Assembly (NCBI GenBank): GCA_031285625.1
Contig: JAITVV010000092.1
Coordinates: forward strand, 157,679 to 221,678
DNA: 64,000 bases
Direction: 5' to 3'
Source: Prevotella sp.
Lineage (GTDB): Bacteria > Bacteroidota > Bacteroidia > Bacteroidales > Dysgonomonadaceae
Shown here: positions 51,601 to 61,491 of the stretch, piece after piece
Numbering within the stretch: the stretch's first letter is position 1
Layout: each line of letters starts with the position of its first letter
Made by a program: the position numbers and the translations under genes
Notes under the pieces: model-generated
The model's database searches: none
What the model was told of the DNA's origin: nothing
What the model saw: only the letters and a program-made list of their open reading frames with translations

Positions 51601-54600
51601 GATTCGGATGGAAAGCTGCTTAGACCAGAAGAAAGGTGGGCAGGGATAACCCGTAAAATGGATGTCAGGGATTTTGAAGCTTCTAACATTGAGTATATAG
51701 AATTTTGGTTGATGGATCCGTTTATTAAATATCCGGATACTGATCCTAATGAAGGAGGTAGCTTGTATTTTAATTTAGGTGAAATATCAGAAGATATATT
51801 AAGAGACGGAAAAAAATTCTATGAGAACGGACTTCCCGTAAATGATGATCCAACAGCATACATAAACACCGTATGGGGTAAAGTCCCAACACGACAATCT
51901 ACTGTATACGCCTTTGATGATAATCAGGGAGCTATTGCCCGTGAAAAACAGGATGTTGGGTATAATGGTTTAAGTTGGAGAGAAGAACAGGAGTACGATA
52001 CATATATAAATTTCCTAAATCAATTAAGTTTAAAAGTTTCCCAAAATGTTCTGGATCAGATGGTAAATGATCCACATTCTCCAATAAATTCACCCGCAGG
52101 AGATTTATATCATTTTTATCGTGGATCCGATTATGACAGAGAAGAGAAAAACATTCTCGATCGTTATAAATATTACAACAATACTGAAGGAAACTCAAAA
52201 GCTACGGATCAGAGTACCGAAAGCTATTCTACTGCTGCCCGTACTGTCCCGGATGTAGAAGATATAGACCAAGATAATACATTAAATGAAAATGAATCTT
52301 ATTTTGAATATAAGGTTGATCTCGATCCTAAAAAGATGGAGGTTGGAGAAAACTATATTGTAGAAAAACGGGAAGTACCGGTAACACTTAGAAATGGAAC
52401 TAAAGAAACTGTCATATGGTATCAATTTAAAGTACCGATTCGTAGTGGTAAGAAAGACACTAAAGGAACTATACAAGATTTTAAAAGTATTCGCTTTATG
52501 CGTATGTTTCTTCACGGTTTCAAGCAGCCCACTTTCCTTCGGTTTGGCACACTTCAGCTAGTGCGTGGCGACTGGCGTGTGTATGAACAATCATTAGCCG
52601 AAGATAGCTCTATAGGCAAAGGAACCATTGATGTATCTACTGTAAATATTGAAGAAAACTCAGAACGTGAACCCGTAACTTATGTATTACCTCCGGGACT
52701 TACCCGCACATTAGACCCCGAACAGACACAATTAACGAAGGAAAATGAACAATCATTATCAATGCGTGTACTCGATCTGGAACCGGGACAGGCACGAGCT
52801 ATCTATAAAAACACAACATACGACCTAAGGAGATATAAGCGTATTCAGCTATTTACTCATGCCGAGGACCTTATTAATGAAACTGACCTTAAAAAAGGAG
52901 ACATAACAGTATTCATGCGCTTAGGTTCCGACTACAAGAATAACTACTATGAATATGAAATACCGTTAACAATAACTCCGGCGGGTAGCTATAGCACAAA
53001 TAATCCGAACCATCAGTATGCAGTATGGCCTCAGGATAACATGTTCGATTTCCCTTTAGAACTACTTAAAAACGTGAAACTGAACCGTAACAGGGAAAAA
53101 AGGAAATCCGGGTCAACAATCTCTTACAATACTTTATATTCCGAGTACGATCCTGACAAGAAAGCAAACAGAGTAAGTGTTATCGGTAACCCGTCACTAT
53201 CAGACGTATATGTGATCATGGTAGGAGTCCGTAACAACTCGAGATATGCAAAATCGGGAGAAGTATGGATAAATGAATTGCGACTAACCGACTTTGATGA
53301 AGAAGGGGGATGGGCTGCACAGGGGAACTTAAATGTCGCCCTTTCCGATTTAGGTACAGTGAGTATCTCCGGGAGAAAAGAAACTGTTGGTTTCGGTGCC
53401 ATCGATCAGAGCCTGATGGAAAGACGCTCAGACGACTACTCTACATATAGTATTGCCGCCAATATAGAGTTGGGACGTTTCTTACCCGAAAAAGCGAAAG
53501 TAAGCCTACCACTATATTATTCATATTCTAATCAGACTTCCACACCTAAATATGATCCATTCGATCAAGATGTTACACTAAAAGAGTCACTTAGTTTGGT
53601 AGAGACCAAGTCTGAAAAAGATTCGATAAAAAGCCTGGCTCAGGAAAAGTCTACAACTAAAAGTATTAGTTTTAATAATGTAAAAGTAAATATTCAGAGT
53701 AAAACACCTATGCCATACGACCCGGCAAACTTTAGTTTCGGATACTCGTATAGCCAAACTGAGATAAAGAATCCGAGTACGGTATATGATCTGACTAAGA
53801 ACTATAATGCTACCTTTAGTTATAATTATACACCATTGGCCAAAACATGGGAACCATTCAAAAAGATAAAGAGTAATTCCGGTGCCACCAAATATGCAAA
53901 ATCATTAGGATTTAATTATTTACCAAGCAATATATCGTTCAATTCCAGAATCACACGTTATTATACAGAAACATTGCTACGCGATATCGAAAGTTATTCA
54001 CTCGGAGGTGCTAATAATAATGAATTCCTATCATGGAGCCAGTCTTTCTTATGGGATAGGGATTTTAGCATCAACTGGGATTTTACAAAAAATCTGAGAT
54101 TTTCATTCCAGTCCGGAACTCGTGCCGAAATTGAAGAACCATATCTTCAGGTTAATAAAAAATTGAACCGTGATGATTACGAAATATGGAAAGACTCTGT
54201 AATGCGCAGTCTGCGCAGTCTGGGGGATCCTCTCTCATACCGGCAAATTGCCAGAGTAACCTACCAGCTACCTTTCAAAAATATTCCTGTAATGGACTGG
54301 GTGACTTCCAATGCCAGCTATACCAGCGGATATCAATGGGACAGAGGAGCCTCTATTGAGGGAATAGAGATAGGGAATACTATAAGCAATAATATGACCC
54401 TTGATTTTACGAACAGATTGGATATGACCTCTTTGTATAATAAATGGGGATTCCTGAAAAAAGTGAATGACCGTTTCGATCCAAGGAGAAGACAATCACC
54501 AAGCCAGCGTCAACAGGAAAGGGAGAAACCTGAGAGAAGAAGATTCAGCCAGGAAATTACATTAAGAAAAGATACAACTTTCACATTAAAACATGGACTG

Positions 54601-56178
54601 AATACAAAAAAAATAGATGTTATTGCCAAAAAGGACGGAAAATCATATTCCATTAAGTTCAAAAAGAAAGACGATAACACTATACTGATAACAAATAAGG
54701 ATAGTGCAAACGTACAAGTGAGTATAATAAGTAAGGAAGGCGAGTCCGGCACTTCCCAGATCCTGACTGATATAGCTGAATACTCAGCACGTGGATTAAT
54801 GTCTTTGCGAACCATAAACTTCAATTATTCCAGACGCAACGAGACCCATCTTTCAGGATTCAGACCTGGTATAGGTGATATGTTCGGACAGAAAAATACA
54901 AATGAATATGGACTGGTTCCCGGACTTGGTTTTGCTTTTGGTTTGGAAGGCGGGGAAGATTTTATTCAAAAGTCTGTAGACAGGGACTGGATGGTTATAA
55001 ATGACAGTATGAGCATAAGCCCGGCTGTATACAGCACAGCAGAAACATTTGATATGCGGGCTCAAATTGAACCATTCAAAAATTTCAGAATAGAACTGAA
55101 TGCAAAATACCAGAACAACAAGAGGACGGAAATTAATTATATGTTCGAGGGTATGCCGCGCACACTCGGTGGAAGTTTCTCTATGACAACAATAGCCCTG
55201 AAAACAGCATTAAAGGGTAGTAATGCAAAGAATAATTACCAGTCTGACGCATTCGATAAATTCCTACAAAATAGAGAAGTAATAAGGAACAGATTACAAA
55301 ATCAATATGCTAATGTGAGTTATCCGGGAATGTCAACCTCCACCGAAGCCGTTAACCCAAATTCCGGGGATGTCCTTATACCAGCCTTCCTGGCTGCTTA
55401 TACAGGCCGTGATGCAGGTAAGATATCGTTAACTGCATTTCCGTCTTTACTATCTATACTGCCTAACTGGACTATTTCATATGACGGATTTATAAATATA
55501 CCATTCATAAAAGAAAAATTCAGGTCTTTACGTCTGGATCATTCTTACAACTGTTTCTATCAGGTAGGTAGTTATACCTCTTTCCCCGACTGGGTACAGG
55601 CTAGCGGTGGAGGCGATGACCTTGGCTACATCCGTGATGCCTTGAATGAGAATAGTATAATTCCTTCTTCACCTTACAATATTTCTTCAGTAGGTATCAC
55701 CGAACTATTTAAACCGTTGATAGGTGCCGAAGGTATACTAAATAATAATATGAGTATCAATGCTCAATATAATAATGCACGTACTCTCACATTAAATATG
55801 TCATCCTACCAGATAATAGAATACCTCGAAAGAGAATTTGTATTAGGATTCGGATACCGTATCAATGAGTTTAACCGTGTAGTAGGATTAACATCCAGAA
55901 CCCCAAAGAATTTCAACAACGACTTAAATATAAAAGCGGACATATCTCACAAGACAACTGAAGCTTTACTCCGCAAGATCGAAGAAAACTTCACACAGGC
56001 CACAAATGGCGTAACTATTTTCACATTAAAGTTCTCTGCGGACTATACATTAAGCCGTGCATTAACTTTGAGATTATTCTATGACCGGATACTTAACAAG
56101 CCGTTAATATCATCTTCATCATATCCAACAACGAATAGTAACTTCGGATTAAGCTTAAAATTTACTCTCGTACAATAA
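48697..56178 (+). CDS. sprA: Cell-surface gliding/T9SS translocon protein SprA
   Basis: A 2493-residue protein starting with TTG at 48697, 30 bp after ruvA. It has a signal peptide (YLFFVTLFISSISLFSGISG) and the SprA N-terminal region (PLDLQDPSNIKKTIEYDPVS, GLYVFRTKIGDQEVATPFSL). SprA repeats follow along most of the length (for example SYLDDFESSQSSIDLKSPYA and PYNLDVTQIDSDGKLLRPEE). It ends in a C-terminal barrel strand. SprA forms the very large single-chain outer-membrane pore of the type IX secretion system. The size and the ruvA neighbour are as expected. Other core T9SS genes are not in this window, so whether the system is complete here cannot be judged. Confidence 0.96.
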   Translation: MKKRIKYLFFVTLFISSISLFSGISGKTDVDLVTTDEPSFQPEDTIPRFPVKKTQIETYKDLKDNPPLDLQDPSNIKKTIEYDPVSGLYVFRTKIGDQEVATPFSLSPDEYMQYTLKQSMADYFRDKNTEAYNNKDEKDEFSLKDIKLDIGAAEKLFGPGGVKVRTQGYVEATMGIKRNSTDNPILSEQTRSRTAFEFKEDIQMNVTASVGDKINFGMNYDTKALFDFDSKKLKLGYEGKEDEIIKRIEAGNVSMSTTNSLINGGTALFGINTELQFGKLRVNAIVSQQETQSQTLNSKGGVQTSEFELKADQYDENRHFFLSQYFRDNYDRFMSRIPYSMSSIKITDIEVWITNKRGDYTQSRNIVAFADIAEHDKIKNPKWLPTGTEKAPLNNGNNLHSTVINTLPAARDINQVTGLFNGNGLESGLDYEKVENARLLNSSEYTFNAEIGYISLNSALQADEVLAVAYKYTMGGSTQQKNYQVGEMSTDIVDKYDSSNPKSGALFVKLLKPVSLSPRSYTWDLMMKNVYYIGANGIQQDRFRLNISYQSDTLGTYINYLPEGNIKNQLLIKVMNLDRLDSRNKELPNGDGIFDFVEGFTINAQNGRIFFPVVEPFGSHLKAKIGSPTIAEKYVYQQLYDSTLTVARQIAEKNKFKIYGSYRGSMTGNNAEINLNATNVPQGSVKITANGMLLTEGTDYIVDYTSGIATIINQSILDSDANIQTTLEERALGMQRKTLLGLNLSYDITKNFNIGGTIMHMYEKPLTTKTMIGDESVKNTLWGLNTAYKTESMWLTNLIDKIPFVNASQPSQISFSAEFAQMIAGHYTNGNTGGYSYLDDFESSQSSIDLKSPYAWSLAATPLRSDIKMAHPFTIAMTTKEDSITYAKNRAMLSWFIIDPIFTRQGSSLKPNHINKDDLSDHRVREIGVAEIYPNRDTKQMDAPTIPVLNLSYYPNERGPYNLDVTQIDSDGKLLRPEERWAGITRKMDVRDFEASNIEYIEFWLMDPFIKYPDTDPNEGGSLYFNLGEISEDILRDGKKFYENGLPVNDDPTAYINTVWGKVPTRQSTVYAFDDNQGAIAREKQDVGYNGLSWREEQEYDTYINFLNQLSLKVSQNVLDQMVNDPHSPINSPAGDLYHFYRGSDYDREEKNILDRYKYYNNTEGNSKATDQSTESYSTAARTVPDVEDIDQDNTLNENESYFEYKVDLDPKKMEVGENYIVEKREVPVTLRNGTKETVIWYQFKVPIRSGKKDTKGTIQDFKSIRFMRMFLHGFKQPTFLRFGTLQLVRGDWRVYEQSLAEDSSIGKGTIDVSTVNIEENSEREPVTYVLPPGLTRTLDPEQTQLTKENEQSLSMRVLDLEPGQARAIYKNTTYDLRRYKRIQLFTHAEDLINETDLKKGDITVFMRLGSDYKNNYYEYEIPLTITPAGSYSTNNPNHQYAVWPQDNMFDFPLELLKNVKLNRNREKRKSGSTISYNTLYSEYDPDKKANRVSVIGNPSLSDVYVIMVGVRNNSRYAKSGEVWINELRLTDFDEEGGWAAQGNLNVALSDLGTVSISGRKETVGFGAIDQSLMERRSDDYSTYSIAANIELGRFLPEKAKVSLPLYYSYSNQTSTPKYDPFDQDVTLKESLSLVETKSEKDSIKSLAQEKSTTKSISFNNVKVNIQSKTPMPYDPANFSFGYSYSQTEIKNPSTVYDLTKNYNATFSYNYTPLAKTWEPFKKIKSNSGATKYAKSLGFNYLPSNISFNSRITRYYTETLLRDIESYSLGGANNNEFLSWSQSFLWDRDFSINWDFTKNLRFSFQSGTRAEIEEPYLQVNKKLNRDDYEIWKDSVMRSLRSLGDPLSYRQIARVTYQLPFKNIPVMDWVTSNASYTSGYQWDRGASIEGIEIGNTISNNMTLDFTNRLDMTSLYNKWGFLKKVNDRFDPRRRQSPSQRQQEREKPERRRFSQEITLRKDTTFTLKHGLNTKKIDVIAKKDGKSYSIKFKKKDDNTILITNKDSANVQVSIISKEGESGTSQILTDIAEYSARGLMSLRTINFNYSRRNETHLSGFRPGIGDMFGQKNTNEYGLVPGLGFAFGLEGGEDFIQKSVDRDWMVINDSMSISPAVYSTAETFDMRAQIEPFKNFRIELNAKYQNNKRTEINYMFEGMPRTLGGSFSMTTIALKTALKGSNAKNNYQSDAFDKFLQNREVIRNRLQNQYANVSYPGMSTSTEAVNPNSGDVLIPAFLAAYTGRDAGKISLTAFPSLLSILPNWTISYDGFINIPFIKEKFRSLRLDHSYNCFYQVGSYTSFPDWVQASGGGDDLGYIRDALNENSIIPSSPYNISSVGITELFKPLIGAEGILNNNMSINAQYNNARTLTLNMSSYQIIEYLEREFVLGFGYRINEFNRVVGLTSRTPKNFNNDLNIKADISHKTTEALLRKIEENFTQATNGVTIFTLKFSADYTLSRALTLRLFYDRILNKPLISSSSYPTTNSNFGLSLKFTLVQ

Positions 56179-56350
56179 AAAACATTTATAAGTTTGCATA
56201 AGAGAAAAATTTCTTTTAAGTTTATTTTTTCAAATGTTAAACAATATCTTATTCTCATTTGTTAAATATGTATTCGGAACCGAATTAGTTAATGTTTGGT
56301 AATTTATGGCATATTTAATTCGACTAAAGAAGACTGGGTTAAAATAAAAA

Positions 56351-57922
56351 ATGAAAAAGTCAACAATTTGGATACTAGCAGCAATAATGGCTGTCGCATT
56401 CTTTGGTCTATTGTATTTACAAATAACCTATCTCCGAGATTCAATAAAATTAAGGAGTGATCAATTTAATGAAGCGGTAAACCGAAGTTTATCCCAAATT
56501 TCCAGAAATTTGGAACTCGACCAAACAAAAAAATATCTGGATGAAGCGTTCATTGAAACTCAAAAAAAAGATGCAGCAGCTTACAATCGTTCTCTGGCAC
56601 TAAGAAATCAACCTCAGGAAGAAACGGTTACACATCAACAAAGAACTAAAATGACGGCACCGGATGGTACCGAAATTTATATGGAAAGTAATGTAACCAC
56701 AGTGCAATCAAAATTGCCGAAACAAGTTTTCCAATCGCCTAAGGAGGGAACAAATGCCATTTCTAAAACGTTCTTTGATTTACAGGAAGAGCAGTTGAAG
56801 AGATACCTCTACGAAAAGGATATAATGAATGATGTACTCAACAGGATATTCAAATCGGCGAGCGATGTACCCCTGGAAGAAAGAATAAACTTCAAGGACT
56901 TAGAGACAAAGATCAAGAATGAGCTAAAGAATAATAATATTGAATTACCTTTTCAGTATGAAGTTGTAAACAAGAATGATAAGCCTGTATACAGACAGGT
57001 ACGTTTCTCTGATCAGGATAAGAAGAATGTATACCAACAAGTATTGTTTCCTAACGATCCACCGAATAAAGTAACGTATCTGAAAGTTTATTTCCCGGAT
57101 AAAGGTAACTATCTGTCTAGTGAAGTGTCATTTCTGTATCCGGCCATCATATTTACATTTATACTACTGGTTACATTTATTATAATGATTTATATCACAT
57201 TCAGACAGAAGCGTCTATCAGAAATGAAGAGTGACTTTATGAATAATATGACTCATGAGCTAAAAACACCTGTATCAACTATATCTTTAGCTGCTCAGAT
57301 GTTAAAAGACGGATCTATAACAAAATCACCGGAAGTATTCAAACATATATCAGGAGTGATAAATGATGAAACCGAACGATTAAGTTTTCAGGTAGAAAAA
57401 GTGCTTCAAATGTCACTGTTTGAAAAACAGAAAGCAACTTTAAAACTGAAAGAATTAGATGCTAATGACATAGTCGTAAGTGTAGCAAATACATTCCAGA
57501 TCAAAGTAGAAAAATTCGGAGGAAATCTTGACATAGATTTAGAAGCTACGGATTCTTCTATAGAAGCCGATAAAATGCATTTTACAAATGTATTATTCAA
57601 TCTGTTGGATAACGCTGTAAAGTACAGGAAGGAAGATGTACCATTGGAACTGATGATCCGTACATGGAATAACAATAATAAATTGTACATCTCGGTAGAA
57701 GACAATGGTATAGGTATCAAGAAAGAATATGTGAAGAAAATTTTTGAAAGATTTTATCGCGTATCTACCGGTAACAGACATGATGTTAAAGGCTTTGGAC
57801 TAGGACTGGCATATGTGAGGAAGATCATAGAAGACCATAAGGGAACAATAAAAGCAGAAAGCGATTTAGGTAAAGGTACCAAATTTATTATTTGCCTGCC
57901 TATAATGAAGCCTAAAGACTAG
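56351..57922 (+). CDS. rprX: Sensor histidine kinase, RprX-like
   Basis: This 523-residue inner-membrane kinase has TM1 at about 5-30 (ILAAIMAVAFFGLLYLQITY), a periplasmic domain to about 260, TM2 at about 263-287 (YPAIIFTFILLVTFIIMIYI), then HisKA with the phosphorylated His in NNMTHELKTPVSTIS. The ATPase domain has N box LFNLLDNAVKYRKED, G1 VEDNGIGI and G2 GFGLGLAYV. It is followed after 44 bp by an OmpR-type regulator, matching the RprX-RprY pair of Bacteroides fragilis (assigned from memory of that pair). The signal is unknown. Confidence 0.88.
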   Translation: MKKSTIWILAAIMAVAFFGLLYLQITYLRDSIKLRSDQFNEAVNRSLSQISRNLELDQTKKYLDEAFIETQKKDAAAYNRSLALRNQPQEETVTHQQRTKMTAPDGTEIYMESNVTTVQSKLPKQVFQSPKEGTNAISKTFFDLQEEQLKRYLYEKDIMNDVLNRIFKSASDVPLEERINFKDLETKIKNELKNNNIELPFQYEVVNKNDKPVYRQVRFSDQDKKNVYQQVLFPNDPPNKVTYLKVYFPDKGNYLSSEVSFLYPAIIFTFILLVTFIIMIYITFRQKRLSEMKSDFMNNMTHELKTPVSTISLAAQMLKDGSITKSPEVFKHISGVINDETERLSFQVEKVLQMSLFEKQKATLKLKELDANDIVVSVANTFQIKVEKFGGNLDIDLEATDSSIEADKMHFTNVLFNLLDNAVKYRKEDVPLELMIRTWNNNNKLYISVEDNGIGIKKEYVKKIFERFYRVSTGNRHDVKGFGLGLAYVRKIIEDHKGTIKAESDLGKGTKFIICLPIMKPKD

Positions 57923-57966
57923 ATATTAAACAAAACAAATAAAAATAGATTGTAAATAAGTAAGTT

Positions 57967-58683
57967 ATGGAAGAAAAATTGAAATTGTTTTTATGTGAAG
58001 ATGACGAAAACCTTGGTATGTTACTAAGAGAATATCTTCAAGCTAAGGGTTATGATACAGACCTCTATACCGACGGTGAAGTTGGCTACAAAGGGTTTGT
58101 GAAAGAAAAGTATGATTTGTGTATTCTGGATGTAATGATGCCTAAAAAAGACGGTATTACACTAGTGAAAGAAATCAGAGCTATTAATACAGAAATACCT
58201 ATTATATTTCTGACAGCTAAAAACATGAAAGATGACATTCTTGAAGGTTTTAAAGCCGGTGCTGATGATTATATCACTAAGCCATTCAGTATGGAAGAGT
58301 TGGTTCTTCGTATCGAAGCTATCTTCCGCCGTGTAAAAGGCAAGAGAAGCAAAGAACAGCAAATCTATCAGTTTGGTAATATGAACTTTGATACTCAAAA
58401 ACAAATATTGACTATCAATGGAGAAAGTACTAAACTCACTACCAAAGAAGCTGAACTACTAGCTCTGCTTTGTGCTCATGCAAATGACATCCTAGAAAGA
58501 AATCATGCTTTGAAACAAATCTGGGTGGATGATAACTACTTTAATGCACGTAGTATGGACGTTTATATCACTAAGTTGCGTAAGCTATTGAAACCTGATC
58601 CAAGTATTGAAATTATCAATATCCATGGAAAGGGTTACAAACTGATCGCACCTGTAAACGAAGAGGCTGAAGGAGCAGAATAA
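57967..58683 (+). CDS. rprY: OmpR-type response regulator, RprY-like
   Basis: This 238-residue protein has a receiver domain (FLCEDDENLGMLLREYLQAK, phospho-Asp in LCILDVMMPKKDG, Thr in IFLTAKN, Lys in DYITKPFS) and a C-terminal winged helix (LTTKEAELLALLCAHAND, RSMDVYITKLRKLLKPDPSI). The N-terminus is very close to my memory of RprY from B. fragilis. It lies 44 bp after the kinase gene and is followed by a strong terminator. Confidence 0.9.
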   Translation: MEEKLKLFLCEDDENLGMLLREYLQAKGYDTDLYTDGEVGYKGFVKEKYDLCILDVMMPKKDGITLVKEIRAINTEIPIIFLTAKNMKDDILEGFKAGADDYITKPFSMEELVLRIEAIFRRVKGKRSKEQQIYQFGNMNFDTQKQILTINGESTKLTTKEAELLALLCAHANDILERNHALKQIWVDDNYFNARSMDVYITKLRKLLKPDPSIEIINIHGKGYKLIAPVNEEAEGAE

Positions 58684-58705
58684 TAAGTAAATTAATATAT
58701 TGAAT

Positions 58706-58738
58706 GAGCCGGTAGGATTTTTCCTATCGGCTTTTTTA
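58706..58738. terminator. Terminator after rprY (bidirectional)
   Basis: GCCGGTAGGA, loop TTTT, TCCTATCGGC, then TTTTTTAT. It also serves the convergent gene ending at 58736. Confidence 0.9.
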
Positions 58739-59377
58739 TAATTTATTCAGCATATCAGTTGTTACTGATTTCACTTCTTTATTCTTAGTTTTAATATCTA
58801 TTTGCATCAAGACCTCTTTCAAACGCTCTGCTTGTTTCTCAGATATAAAATTATTACCATCATTATGATCATGAGCATAACGAAACCGTGCCAAGGTCAA
58901 ATAATCTTTTTCCTTTTGTAATACTATATGGAATGCATCCCAGGCTCTTGAATCCTGAAAAAAGGCTAATAAACCTGCAACTCCACTTAATATTAAAGGT
59001 GATTTACTATCAACAAATCCTTCAACAAAAGACTGCACCTCTTTCTTATAAACTTCTGCATCTGGCAGAGAGGAATATTTTTGCTCCCACCCTGCACGAA
59101 GGAAACAACTCCAATACAGTGTATGTAAAAGCTCTCCTACTAGCGATTCATCAGCCTCTCTTTTGATTATATCAAATATTTCTCTTCTATTTTCTTTTTC
59201 AAGAAACCAATTACTTACAACAATTGATCTATGATCACCAACACCAAACCGGCTCCGATCCGACAGGTGCTTTACACCTTTTTTTCTAAAAATAATATCA
59301 GTTGACCGCAAATTAAGCAAAGCTTCATTTAATTTATATTCCAATTCTTCTTTTATTTTTTGCTTTTTGTCTGCCAT
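58736..59377 (-). CDS. Hypothetical helical protein
   Basis: The ATG at 59377 is chosen (213 residues, starting MADKKQKIKEELEYKLNEAL). The longer frame up to 59584 would overlap thyA by about 100 bp and its extra residues do not look like a protein start. The product is helical with a conserved-looking LRSTDIIFRKKGVKHLSDRS segment, FGVGDHRSIVVSNWFLEKEN, a HEAT-like middle and LARFRYAHDHNDGNNFISEK. I do not recognise a family. It shares a terminator with rprY. Confidence 0.7.
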   Translation of the reverse strand: MADKKQKIKEELEYKLNEALLNLRSTDIIFRKKGVKHLSDRSRFGVGDHRSIVVSNWFLEKENRREIFDIIKREADESLVGELLHTLYWSCFLRAGWEQKYSSLPDAEVYKKEVQSFVEGFVDSKSPLILSGVAGLLAFFQDSRAWDAFHIVLQKEKDYLTLARFRYAHDHNDGNNFISEKQAERLKEVLMQIDIKTKNKEVKSVTTDMLNKL

Positions 59378-59485
59378 AAAGGTGCTTTTGTTTGTTAAAT
59401 CTGTGAATCTTGAATCAAACAAAGTTAAGTATTTTTTCACTATCTTATTTTTACCTATTTTTGTACTCAATAAATTATATTCATA

Positions 59486-60280
59486 ATGAAACAATATCAC
59501 GATCTGCTCAGACGCGTCCTTGATGAGGGCATACATAAAAGTGACCGTACCGGAACCGGTACTATCAGTATTTTCGGACATCAAAGCCGTTATAATCTGG
59601 CAGACGGATTCCCTGTACTTACAACAAAAAAATTACATCTAAAATCAATTATATACGAACTTCTTTGGTTTCTCGCAGGAGATACAAATGCCAAATACCT
59701 GCAGGATCATGGTGTACGTATCTGGAATGAATGGGCTGACGAAAATGGAGATTTAGGACATATCTATGGCTATCAATGGCGTTCATGGCCCGACTACAAT
59801 GGAGGATTCATAGATCAGATAACAAATGCAGTAGATACCATTAAGAATAATCCTGATTCTCGCCGGATTATAGTCAGTGCATGGAATGTGGCTGATCTTC
59901 CCAATATGAATCTCCCACCCTGTCATGCATTTTTTCAATTTTATGTGGCCGATGAAAAATTAAGTTTACAGTTGTACCAACGCAGTGCTGATATTTTTCT
60001 TGGAGTACCGTTTAATATAGCCTCATATGCTCTGTTATTAAAAATGATGGCCCAGGTTACAGGCCTGCAGGAAGGTGATTTTGTACATACTCTAGGGGAT
60101 GCCCACATATACACCAATCACCTGGATCAGGTAGAGTTGCAGCTTAGCCGCGACTTTCGCCCACTTCCCCAGATGGTAATAAATCCTGATGTAAAAAGTA
60201 TTTTTGATTTTAAATATGAGGATTTTCAATTGGAGGGATACGACCCTCATCCGCATATTAAAGGAGAAGTAGCTGTATAA
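59486..60280 (+). CDS. thyA: Thymidylate synthase
   Basis: This 264-residue protein has exactly the length of E. coli ThyA. Landmarks are [18 protein letters not shown], the GYQWRSWP loop, the catalytic Cys in [12 protein letters not shown], the phosphate-binding RR pair in [11 protein letters not shown] and the C-terminal [11 protein letters not shown]. It methylates dUMP with methylene-tetrahydrofolate. In many Bacteroidetes a dfrA gene follows; here a GNAT gene follows after 10 bp instead. Confidence 0.97.
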   Translation: MKQYHDLLRRVLDEGIHKSDRTGTGTISIFGHQSRYNLADGFPVLTTKKLHLKSIIYELLWFLAGDTNAKYLQDHGVRIWNEWADENGDLGHIYGYQWRSWPDYNGGFIDQITNAVDTIKNNPDSRRIIVSAWNVADLPNMNLPPCHAFFQFYVADEKLSLQLYQRSADIFLGVPFNIASYALLLKMMAQVTGLQEGDFVHTLGDAHIYTNHLDQVELQLSRDFRPLPQMVINPDVKSIFDFKYEDFQLEGYDPHPHIKGEVAV

Positions 60281-60290
60281 CATCCAAATT

Positions 60291-60812
60291 ATGATAATCA
60301 GAAAAGGCACGATTTCTGACTTAGATAAATTAGAAGACCTATACAATGATTTGAACGATTATCTGAATGATAATACAAATTATCCGGGATGGATAAAACA
60401 CGTCTACCCTATAAGAAAAACTGCAGAAGAGGGAATTAATGAGGAAACCCTATTTGTATTAGAGGCAGACAATAACATTATGGGAAGCATTATTCTTAAT
60501 CATAAACCAGAGGATGCATATCATCAGGCCAAATGGAAAGTCGATACAGACTATGAAAACATCATAGTTGTTCATACACTTGTCACCAACCCCAATTTTA
60601 TGAAGCAAGGTATTGGATCCAGACTAATGGATTTTACCCGACAATATGCAATCAGCTTAAATATGAGATCGATACGATTAGATGTCTCTATAAATAACAC
60701 GGCTGCGATCGCCCTATATGAAAAACACAACTATGAATATATTGGAACAGTTGATCTCGGACTCGGATACGAACATCTGAAATGGTTTCGACTTTATGAA
60801 TATGTTTTATAA
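60291..60812 (+). CDS. GNAT family N-acetyltransferase
   Basis: This 173-residue protein has the GNAT fold: N-terminal MIIRKGTISDLDKLEDLYND, the strand pair IMGSIILNHKPEDAYHQAKW, the acetyl-CoA pyrophosphate loop VTNPNFMKQGIGSRLMDFTR (QGIGS) and the last motif NNTAAIALYEKHNYEYIGT. The substrate is unknown. It is 10 bp after thyA and probably in one transcript with it. Confidence 0.9.
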   Translation: MIIRKGTISDLDKLEDLYNDLNDYLNDNTNYPGWIKHVYPIRKTAEEGINEETLFVLEADNNIMGSIILNHKPEDAYHQAKWKVDTDYENIIVVHTLVTNPNFMKQGIGSRLMDFTRQYAISLNMRSIRLDVSINNTAAIALYEKHNYEYIGTVDLGLGYEHLKWFRLYEYVL

Positions 60813-60866
60813 AATATACCAATCCTTTAATGCACATAGTTTATACACAAAAATATCTTATTATTT

Positions 60867-60897
60867 TTTGCTAATTCGCTGAAAAAGTGTAATTTTG
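60867..60897 (+). promoter_or_regulatory. Promoter of rplM-rpsI
   Basis: TTTG (60867-60870), exactly 19 bp, then TAATTTTG (60890-60897), a full match to the Bacteroidetes consensus. Confidence 0.85.
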
Positions 60898-60914
60898 CGA
60901 GCCGATTATTACGA

Positions 60915-61029
60915 ATAAAAACGTAAAAAATTGATTTACAAATCATTATCGCTTATTATATCTTAGCTCGATAAGCGGATAAACGTTATGTGAGTCAACA
61001 AGTCATTAACCAAATTAATTTTTAATTAA
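60915..61029 (+). promoter_or_regulatory. Structured leader of rplM (L13 leader candidate)
   Basis: The leader can form AACGT/ACGTT as an outer pairing and CGCTTAT (60950-60956) with ATAAGCG (60971-60977) as an inner stem with a 14-nt loop. An L13 leader family is known in Bacteroidia (recalled), where the ribosomal protein is thought to repress its own mRNA. The match to that family was not computed. Confidence 0.45.
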
Positions 61030-61485
61030 GTGGATACTTTAAGTTATAAGACCATTTCAGCGAATAAAGCAACTGCACAGAAAGAATGGGTTGTGATTGA
61101 CGCAACAGGCCAGACTCTAGGACGTATGGCTTCTAAAGTGGCAAAGCTTCTGAGAGGGAAGTACAAACCAAGTTATACTCCGCATGTAGACTGTGGCGAC
61201 AACGTAATCATTATCAATGCTGATAAAGTTGTTCTTACAGGAAACAAATGGAACGATCGTGTTTATCTAAGATACACAGGTTATCCTGGAGGTCAGAGAG
61301 AAGCAACTCCTGCCGTTTTATTGGAAAAAGGAGCTGATCGCTTGATGCATAAAGTAGTAAAAGGAATGTTACCTAAAAACCGTTTGGGTGCTGCTCTTTT
61401 AAAAAACCTTTATGTATATGCAGGAACTGAGCACAAACATGAGGCTCAACAACCAAAAACAATAGATATTAACGCTCTTAAATAA
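61030..61485 (+). CDS. rplM: 50S ribosomal protein L13
   Basis: A 151-residue protein starting with GTG at 61030. Signatures are WVVIDATGQTLGRMASKVAK, YTPHVDCGDNVIIINADKVV, and VVKGMLPKNRLGAALLKNLYVYAG. It binds 23S rRNA early in large-subunit assembly. It is followed after 6 bp by rpsI, the universal pair. Confidence 0.98.
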   Translation: MDTLSYKTISANKATAQKEWVVIDATGQTLGRMASKVAKLLRGKYKPSYTPHVDCGDNVIIINADKVVLTGNKWNDRVYLRYTGYPGGQREATPAVLLEKGADRLMHKVVKGMLPKNRLGAALLKNLYVYAGTEHKHEAQQPKTIDINALK

Positions 61486-61491
61486 TAATTA

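Noticed and set aside
48697-56178. Possible multi-gene region or split in the very long frame
   Set aside because: The frame is continuous over 2493 codons and matches SprA in size, start region and ruvA neighbour.
59378-59584. N-terminal extension of the hypothetical protein at 58736
   Set aside because: It would overlap thyA by about 100 bp; the ATG at 59377 begins a normal-looking helical protein.
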